A stretch of DNA of 13,828 nt from NCBI GenBank assembly GCA_050730675.1, contig JBOHNM010000116.1, positions 1 through 13,828 of the forward strand. The letters run 5' to 3'. Source of the DNA: JBOHNM01 sp050730675. Lineage in GTDB: Bacteria; Planctomycetota; Phycisphaerae; Phycisphaerales; UBA1924. Below are positions 7,230 to 13,828 of this stretch, in pieces (position 1 is the first letter of the stretch; each line of letters begins with the position of its first letter). The notes beneath the pieces were generated by a model that did no database searches, was not told where the DNA came from, and was given only the letters and a program-made list of their open reading frames with translations. A program made the position numbers and the translations under genes.

Positions 7230-7400
7230 CTTTGCGCTTCATCCAACGTCAAGAACCGAAGCAGGCAGGCATGAATTCGTGTTGGCACAAGCCAGAACTT
7301 GTGAGCTCGTGAACTTGGGGGCAAATTTCCGGCAGCGGCGCGGCGTTTTGGCTAAGGAGTTGTACCAATCCGGCGGTGCGTTTGAAGGTGCTTGTACGTG

Positions 7401-7431
7401 AAGAAAGTCGCTTCTGGTAACACCGGAAGCG
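7401..7431 (-). terminator. Terminator-like hairpin after the QW-repeat gene
   Basis: On the minus strand CGCTTC (7426-7431) pairs with GAAGCG (7409-7414). Across one C-A mismatch, GGT then pairs with ACC around a 3-base loop. It is followed by ACTTTCTT, an imperfect T-run. It begins 55 bases after the stop codon at 7486, where the operon would be expected to end. The T-run is weak, so termination may be partial. Confidence 0.4.
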
Positions 7432-7485
7432 GTGCGTCGGTCGGCATCTTGAACGGGCGTGTCGCCGCACAATCTGGCAGGGTCA

Positions 7486-8574
7486 CTACCGCTGGAAGAT
7501 CGGCAGGTAGCGCTTGGGCATTTGCAGGACGATGAGGGCCATGGCGGTGCCGTAGGCGGGGCCGACGGAGGGGTCGGGCCATTCGCCGCTGCCGCGCTGG
7601 CGGTCGAGGAGTTCCTTGCGGGCTTCGAGCCACCAGTCGTTCCAGGGCTTGCCGCCGGCGAGGTACATGGCCTGGGCGGTGTAGTACATGCCGTAGAAGT
7701 AGTGGGACTCGGAGCGGCCCGGGGACTTGGGGGAGGCGTTCTTGATGAGGTAGTCGATGCCGCGGGTGAGGGCGTTGTCCTGGTAGATGCCGGCGTAGTA
7801 GAGGCTGGCGACGCCGGCGGCGGAGCGGGGCCAGGCGGAGACGCCGGCCTCGGCCTGGTACTTGAAGCCGCCGTCGGGGTTCTGACATTTGTGGACGTAG
7901 GCGACGGCCTTGTCGATGGTCTGCTTGGGGATCTCGATGCCGGCGTTGCGGGCCGAGCGGAGGGCCATGATCTCGCAGATGGTGACGGAGACGTCGGCGT
8001 CGTAGGGGACGGGGTTGTAGCGCCAGCCGCCCTCGTCGTTCTGGGTGCGCTCGATGAGCCGGCAGGCGCGGACGAGGGCCTCGTGGACGCGTTCGGAGGT
8101 GCGGGTGTCGCCGCCGCCGCGGGTCATGCCGTAGACCTCGCCGAGGAAGAGGGTGGCGAAGCCGTGGCCGTACATGGGGCCGTTGGATGAATCGCCGGCG
8201 ATGAGCCCCGTTTCCGTGGCACAGGAGAGGACGTGGTCGAGGCACTTCTGGACGTTGGGGCCGTATTGGCCGCGGCCGGGGACGTGGCCGTCGGCCATGA
8301 AAGCGATGCCAGCAAGGGCGGTGACGGCGACGTTCTTGGACCAGCGACCAGAGCCGAAGGAGCCGTCGGCGTTCTGGAGGGCGGCGAGGGAGGCGAGGCC
8401 TTTGTTGACGGCGGCGACGAGTTCGGGGGTGAGTTCGTTCTCGGCGGGTGCGTTCTCGGCGGAGGGGGCGACGGTGGCGGGGCGGGGGGGGGGCTCGCGC
8501 GAGGGAGAGGGGACGCGGGGCTGGGCCGCGGCGGCGATGGAGAAGGAGAGGAGGATGGGGAGGGGGAAAGGCAT
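7486..8574 (-). CDS. Secreted QW-repeat protein, prenyltransferase/squalene-cyclase fold
   Basis: The start chosen is the ATG at 8572-8574, giving 362 residues. An upstream in-frame TTG at 8610 lies inside the heptamer array and would only prepend its translation. Residues 1-18 (MPFPLPILLSFSIAAAAQ) form a signal peptide, followed by a Pro-rich linker to about 48. The rest is an all-helical barrel with four QW-type motifs: QNADGSF (67-73), QNDEGGW (178-184), QNPDGGF (231-237) and QRGSGEW (326-332). Near residue 192 is DADVSVT, placed like the DXDD acid motif of class II terpene cyclases but lacking the last Asp. With one barrel instead of two and an exported location, squalene cyclisation is unlikely. 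A binding, scaffold or polysaccharide/protein-related role is more plausible. It is last in the apparent operon with the poly-Q and DUF4175-like proteins, 58 bases after the former, and is followed by a terminator-like hairpin. Confidence 0.85.
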   Translation of the reverse strand: MPFPLPILLSFSIAAAAQPRVPSPSREPPPRPATVAPSAENAPAENELTPELVAAVNKGLASLAALQNADGSFGSGRWSKNVAVTALAGIAFMADGHVPGRGQYGPNVQKCLDHVLSCATETGLIAGDSSNGPMYGHGFATLFLGEVYGMTRGGGDTRTSERVHEALVRACRLIERTQNDEGGWRYNPVPYDADVSVTICEIMALRSARNAGIEIPKQTIDKAVAYVHKCQNPDGGFKYQAEAGVSAWPRSAAGVASLYYAGIYQDNALTRGIDYLIKNASPKSPGRSESHYFYGMYYTAQAMYLAGGKPWNDWWLEARKELLDRQRGSGEWPDPSVGPAYGTAMALIVLQMPKRYLPIFQR

Positions 8575-8580
8575 GAGCAG

Positions 8581-8615
8581 AAAATTCAAAGTACAAAGGT
8601 CAAAGTTCAAATGTG
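8581..8615 (-). repeat. Degenerate heptamer array, copy 2
   Basis: Five consecutive 7-base units read on the + strand as aaaattc, aaagtac, aaaggtc, aaagttc, aaatgtg. The array fills most of the 58-base gap between the poly-Q gene and the QW-repeat gene and is therefore probably transcribed. It matches copy 1 (543-570) in period, orientation and end sequence. Confidence 0.7.
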
Positions 8616-8632
8616 TGTGAATGGGAGGTTGA

Positions 8633-9375
<743 letters not shown>

Positions 9376-9379
<4 letters not shown>

Positions 9380-12300
9380 GGGTTGTCTCCCGGTTGGGGA
9401 GCGGGCGGGGTGTTGGGCGCAGGCGGGGTCATGGGGCGCGGGCGCTGCTGCTCTTCCATCTTCTTCATCAGAGCCTCGGCGCGGGTGGTGAGGTCGGCCT
9501 GGAGCTTGGCCGCGGTGTCGGCGACGTTCTTGGCGGCGGCGGGGTCGGGGGTTTCGGCCGCCTGGCGGGTGAGGGTGAGGGCTTCGGACTGCATGGAGCG
9601 GAGGAGCTTGAGCTGGGCGATGGGAGGGATGACGCCCTGCGGCTTTTGCTGGCCGCCCTGTTGGCCGCTGCCGCCACCGTTGTCGTTCTCGCGGAAGTCG
9701 TCCTTGTTGTCGTCCTCGTTGAGGGACTCGACGATGGCCTGGAGGATGCGGACGGCGGAGGCCTCGCGGAGGGTGAGGTCGGCGTCGATCTTGGGCTCGC
9801 GGAGGAGGGCGGCGGCCGCGGCGGTGTTGTCGTCGAGGCGCTCGTGGGCGAGTGAGAAGACCTCGGAGTCGGAGAGTTCCTTGGTCTTCTCGACGAGTTC
9901 CTTGGCCTTGAGCTTGACCTGCTCCTGCTGATCGCCGAGTTCGCGGGCGCGGTTGCGGAGGCGGCGGTCGATGGTTGCGCCGGCGAGTTCATCGACGCGG
10001 CCCTTGAGCTCGGTCTGCTGCAGGAGGAGCTCGCGGTAGGCGCGCTTGAGCTCGCCGCGCTGGCGCTGCTCGTCGCGTTTTTGTGCCTGCTCGGAGAGCT
10101 TCCTGGCCTCGGCGCGGGCGGCGGTGAGTTTCTCGAGGCTGGTGGCTTCGCTCTCACGGGCGGCATCGGCCTCGACGGGGGCGGCGCGGAGGGAGACGAT
10201 GGCCTTCTGCTGGGCGACTGCGGCGGCGTCGATGAGCTCGGCGACGGGGCGGGTCTCGCGGCCGGCGGCGCGGGCCTGGTCGGCGACGGCGAGGGTGGCG
10301 GTGTGGAGTTTGATCATGGCGCCATCGAGGCCGGTGAATGCGCCGGTGGGGCGAGCGGTGTCGATCGCGGCGAGCTGGGTGGTCTGGATGCGGATGAGCG
10401 TGTCGAGGGACTCAATGAGGCTGGCGAGTTCGCGCTTGAGGACGGCGTCGCGGTTCTGCTGGGCCTGCTTGAGTTCCTCGAGCATCTGCTCGAGGGTGCG
10501 CGAGGCGGCGTCCTGCTGCTGCGTGGCGGACTGCTGCTGGTTGCGCTTGATCTGCTGGGCGGTCTGCTGCATCTGGTCGGAGACATTGGCGCGCTGGCCG
10601 CGCTGCGCGGCCTGCTGGAGAGCGCTGGCGGTGGTGGGGTCGGTCTTGTTGAGCTGCTCGGCCTTGTCCATCATCTTCTTGATGGTGTCCTCGGCGCGCT
10701 TGGCGAGGCTCTCCTGCTGCTCGCCGAGGTCGTTCATCTGCTGGCGCTGCGCGTCGGTGAGGTCCTGGGCGGACTTGCCGACGGTTTCCTGGCCGAGCTG
10801 CGCGGTCTGTTCGCGGAGCTTCTGCTGATCCTGAACGAGGCGCTCGAGCCCACGCTTGGCGGCCCAGGCGTCCTGGCCGCGGTCGAGGGCTTCGGCGATC
10901 TGCTCGAGGGTGCGGGCGGTCTTGTCCTGGGCCTGCTGCGCGGCGTCGCGGGCGGCGGTGGACTGCTGAGCTTTGTTCTGCTGGTCGGCCTCGGCGGAGT
11001 CGCGGAGATCGCGGCTGGCTTCGGAGGAGGATTCGCGGGCGCGCTGGGCGAGGTCGCGGACTTCGCGGAGCATGCCGGAGAGGTCCTGGTCCTTGAGGCC
11101 GGCCTTCTCGACGCGGTCTTTCAGCTTGGCGACGGATTCCTGTGCCCTAGAGACGCTCTCGCCGAGCTGGGCCTGCTCGCGGGCGGCCTGGCCGGAATCT
11201 TTGCCGCGCTGGACGTCCTGGCGGGCGCGCTCCTGCTGCTCGGCGAGTTTGATGGCGGTGCGGCGGACGCCGGCGAGCTCGCTCCAGACCTGCTCGACGA
11301 ACTGCTCCTCGCTGATGACGCGGACCTTGCGGACGGGGGCACGCGAGGGGCGGCCGTTGGCGGCCTGGTCCGGGTAGGCGTCGAGGGCGATAGCGGAGAG
11401 CCAGAGTTCCTCTCCGGGTTTGGCGCCGGAGGCGGCGATATCGAGGGTGCCGCGGACGGAGAGGGTGCGGGCCGGGGTCGTCGGGGCGGGGGGGGCGTCG
11501 GCCTTTTCAAGGGAGCGTTCATCGCCGATGGGCTCGGGGAGGCCGCCCTCGGAGCCCTTGGGGCGCTTGGCGAGCTTGAGGGTGCCCAGGACGGAGGCGA
11601 CGGCGATGTCGTCGCGTGCCTCGGCGGTCCAGGGGAGGAGGGAGTTGGGGAGGACGTCGGTGTCCTGCGCGGGCTCGGTGATGGTGACTTCAGGGGCGCG
11701 GTCGGGGACGACCTCGACGCGGAAAGCGGATTCGGAGACGGACTCGATGTTGTGCTCGTCGGTGATGTGGACGGGGATGCGGAGGGAGCGATCGGCCCGC
11801 CAGGAGACAACGAGGCTGTCGCCTGCGAAGGCGGCATCTCCCTCTCCCTCGCGGACGGCGCTGGCGAGGGGCTCGCCGAGGGCGGGGCCGAGCCAGACGC
11901 CGAAGGCGGCTGAATCGCCTGGCTTGGGCATGGGGACGGGCTTGTTGAGGCGGATGGTAAGGGCGATACGCGAGCCGGCGACGATACCGGCGATGCCCGC
12001 CCGCTCGTCGTTGCCGGGGCCGAGATCGGCGGTGCGGTCGGCGATGGCGGAGGCTGCGTAGGCGGGGGGGGTGACTTTGACCTCGGCGCTCACGACGGCG
12101 GGGGGCGTGACGAGCTTGACGCGGACGGGAGTGGTCTCGTCGTCGTCGGTGGCGAACCAGAACTCGAGTTCGCTGGAGGAACTGCCGGCGACGCCGGCAA
12201 GGGCGGCGGGCTCGATGAGGCGTTCGAAGAGGGTGCCGCTGACGGGCTGCGGGATGCCGCGTTCGTCGGAGTGGGTGGCGCGGACGGCGCGCTGCTGGTT

Positions 12301-13074
12301 GGTCATGGTGACGCGGCGTGTGGGGCCGGCGCGGCCGTCGTCGATGAGGCGGAAGAGGGCGTCGACGCGGGTCTGTTCGTCGGGGCGGGGGCTCTTGAGG
12401 AGGGCGGCTTGAAGCGGGAGCGCAGCGCCGAGTGGGTGGATGCGGGCGGGGGTGATGTCGGCGATCTCGGTGCGTTTGGGCCAAGAGGCGTCGGTCCAGG
12501 GGAGGAGGACGCGGCGGACACCGATCCAGGAGAGGGTGGGCTCGGCGGCGCTGAGACCGCTGAGGCCGAGAACGGCGATCCCGGCAAGGGCAACGGCAAC
12601 AAGTGTGTGGACGGGGTTGAGCAGGCGCGAGAGGGAGACGGTGCTGAAGCGGCCGGCGGCGGCGGCGACGACGGGCTGGGCCATCGGGGTGCGGTCGGCG
12701 GTCAGGCCGACGCCCGAGGCGAGGTAGCCGCGGAGCCCGGCTTGGGCACCGGGTGAGGAGCGTTCGAGGCGGAGAGCGAGGTCTTCGACCGAAGGGCGGA
12801 AGGCGAGGATGGGGCGGAGGGCGCGCCAGGCGGTAATGACCAGGGCGGAGGCGGTGAGGGCAAGGAGCGCGCAGCGGAGCCAGTTGGGCCAGCGGAGCCA
12901 GTAATCGATGACGGCGGCGGTGACGCCGAGCGCGATGGCGCCGGCGACGATCCACCCCGCGCGGTGGAGCAGGAGCATGGCGCGCATGGCGCGGCGGAGC
13001 AAGACCAAGCGGGTGATCGTCCGCTCGCCGGCGGGGTTGGTCGTTGGGGGCGGGGTGGTGGAGAACTGGGCCAT
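9376..13074 (-). CDS. Large DUF4175-like membrane protein with long coiled coil
   Basis: A 1232-residue membrane protein resembling the DUF4175 type found beside Bat/MoxR genes. Order: a 25-residue N-terminus, TM1 about 38-58, TM2 about 66-84, a short amphipathic stretch (SVEDLALRLERSSPG, 95-109), TM3 about 154-174, then the typical VRRVLLPWTDASWPKRTEI (186-204). A large extracytoplasmic part follows: beta-rich segments (about 205-585), including APEVTITEP and a later EARDDIAVASV that resemble Ig/cadherin-like modules, then a coiled coil rich in Gln/Ala/Glu/Arg (about 590-1090). The C-terminus has an acidic patch, a Gly/Gln linker near 1130, another helix and a Pro-rich end. No catalytic motif is seen, so it is probably a structural or sensing scaffold. 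The ATG at 13072-13074 has no ribosome binding site. The 193-base gap upstream shows no obvious promoter. It is translationally coupled to the poly-Q gene. Confidence 0.85.
9387..9391 (-). promoter_or_regulatory. Ribosome binding site of the poly-Q gene inside the upstream gene
   Basis: The minus strand reads GGGAG here, 7 bases before the ATG of the poly-Q gene and within the last codons of the upstream gene. It supports the ATGA overlap start. Confidence 0.5.
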
Positions 13075-13267
13075 GGGTCACACCAAATATCGCTCACACC
13101 GTGCGGGTGGAGGGACCGAGGGAAGGCGCGTTTGCCCTCAGTACGTATCGACCAGAATACACCGGGCTGCGGCCGCGGAAGTAACAGATTCGCCAAACGA
13201 CGAAGTCTGCCCGAGATTCTGTACGTTCGGGGCGGGGGCGATGGGTGAAACGGAGTCGAATTCAGGG

Positions 13268-13828
13268 TCAGGCGAGGCGGATCAGGCGGCGGCCGACCCA
13301 CTCGATGAGGAGGAGACCGAGGAGGAGGATGAGCGAGAGGGGGGCGTCCCAAAGGGTCTGCTCGTCGGGGGCGAGGGCGACACGGACCTCGCGCTTGGGG
13401 AGGAGGCGCTCAAGCTTGGCGAGTTCGTCGCCCTTGAGGACGCTGCCGCCCGTGTCGCGACTGAGTTGGGCGAGCAGGGGGTGGTCGGTCTCGGGGCGGC
13501 GGAGCTCGTCATCGGCGAGCCAGACTTCGGCATCGGCGGTGAGATTGAAGGAAGAGAGGAGGGGATCGGTGGCGGTGACGCGGTAGCGGCCGGTGCCTTG
13601 GGGGATCCAGACGCCGACGAAGTTGCGGCGGCCGGAGGCCTCGCCGAGGGCGGGACGGAGGGTGAGTTCGGCGCCGGTGGTGGGTGCCGGAGCGGGGGGG
13701 GGTGGAGCGGGGGTGGATGGAGCGTCGGGGTCAGGGGTTGGCTTGGCGGGTTCGCCGGTCTCGCCGACCTTGGTGATTCGGACGGCGATGGAAGCCGGCG
13801 CGGCGTCGAGGAGGGCCTGGTCCTGGAG
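13268..13828 (-). CDS. C-terminal part of a Bat-like membrane protein (partial)
   Basis: The last 186 codons of a gene whose start lies beyond the right edge; the stop TGA is at 13268-13270. The visible part begins in an extracytoplasmic region (QDQALLDAAPASIAVRI), passes a Pro/Ala-rich linker containing a run of nine G/C bases, and enters a beta-sandwich-like segment (RRNFVGVWIPQGTGRYRVTA). Next comes a helical segment (HPLLAQLSRDTGGSVLKG). It ends with LAPDEQTLWDAPLSLILLLG, a transmembrane helix and RRLIRLA. An ending of the form 'LWD-P-hydrophobic-EW--RR' after a 'TGG' segment is, as I recall it, typical of large vWA/GATase-like Bat proteins in planctomycete MoxR clusters. The diagnostic vWA domain is outside the window, so the family is an inference. 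A 193-base gap separates it from the DUF4175-like gene. Confidence 0.7.
   Translation of the reverse strand, partial: LQDQALLDAAPASIAVRITKVGETGEPAKPTPDPDAPSTPAPPPPAPAPTTGAELTLRPALGEASGRRNFVGVWIPQGTGRYRVTATDPLLSSFNLTADAEVWLADDELRRPETDHPLLAQLSRDTGGSVLKGDELAKLERLLPKREVRVALAPDEQTLWDAPLSLILLLGLLLIEWVGRRLIRLA

Larger units (their letters stand above)
7152..7485. other. Intergenic region between the QW-repeat gene and the HAF gene
   Basis: These 334 bases hold no convincing gene. They contain the terminator-like hairpin at 7401-7431 and the candidate promoter at 7212-7229. Sampled composition is balanced between strands, unlike the flanking conserved operon. ORFs of 73-77 codons on the minus strand have no start signals. 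Confidence 0.5.

Noticed and set aside
7352..8596. A 414-codon Arg/Pro-rich minus-strand ORF overlapping the QW-repeat gene in another frame.
   Set aside because: Composition is that of an out-of-frame reading, while the other frame has a signal peptide and four QW motifs.
8575..8610. A longer start for the QW-repeat protein at a TTG at 8610 (MNFDLCTLNFLL...).
   Set aside because: Those codons are the translation of the heptamer array. The ATG at 8572-8574 begins a normal signal peptide.
10081..11913. A 610-codon + strand ORF opposite the DUF4175-like gene, and Arg/Pro- or Ser-rich minus-strand ORFs over the same region.
   Set aside because: Low-complexity composition set by the codon bias of the real gene; no start signals or domains.
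13075..13267. A promoter in the gap before the DUF4175-like gene (TTACTT and TATTCT on the minus strand).
   Set aside because: The spacing is 19 bases and both hexamers are poor, so it is no better than chance. The gap also has no clear dyad or terminator.

Overview
The window looks like a chromosomal segment of a high-GC planctomycete, most likely of the Phycisphaerae type. The reasons are: an extreme preference for C-ending codons on the coding strand (so the + strand reads G-rich almost throughout); weak or absent Shine-Dalgarno sites before most genes; a Bat/DUF4175-like/QW-repeat gene cluster that I associate with Planctomycetes; and a secreted HAF-repeat protein ending in a PEP-CTERM-like tail with four arginines. 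The assignment rests on style and gene content, not on a marker gene. Every gene I can support lies on the minus strand, so the story reads from right to left.

Right block (13828 to 7401): the C-terminal end of a Bat-like membrane protein (13268-13828, cut by the window edge), a 1232-residue DUF4175-like membrane/coiled-coil protein (9376-13074), a secreted poly-glutamine protein overlapping it by 4 bases (8633-9379), and a secreted QW-repeat protein with the prenyltransferase/squalene-cyclase fold (7486-8574). A terminator-like hairpin follows at 7401-7431. The last three appear to be one operon whose products act at the outer face of the cytoplasmic membrane. The pathway is unknown to me.

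Middle block (7400 to 5134): a region with visibly lower GC and no strand bias. It holds a secreted protein with seven evenly spaced HAF repeats (6090-7151), 424 bases without a convincing gene but with several short inverted repeats, and a small 78-residue protein with a textbook ribosome binding site (5429-5665). It looks like accessory DNA between two conserved operons.

Left block (5133 to 1): a periplasmic adaptor (3847-5133) and an RND pump (577-3738) of the proton-driven HAE-1 type, with its proton-relay residues intact and an unusual histidine-rich tail. No outer-membrane channel gene or regulator is in view. Beyond it lies a partial gene for a secreted protein of unknown function (1-487).

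Two short arrays of a degenerate heptamer (minus strand CTTTGNN-like) lie in the same orientation in two different intergenic gaps, 8 kb apart. No RNA genes, insertion sequences or CRISPR arrays were seen.
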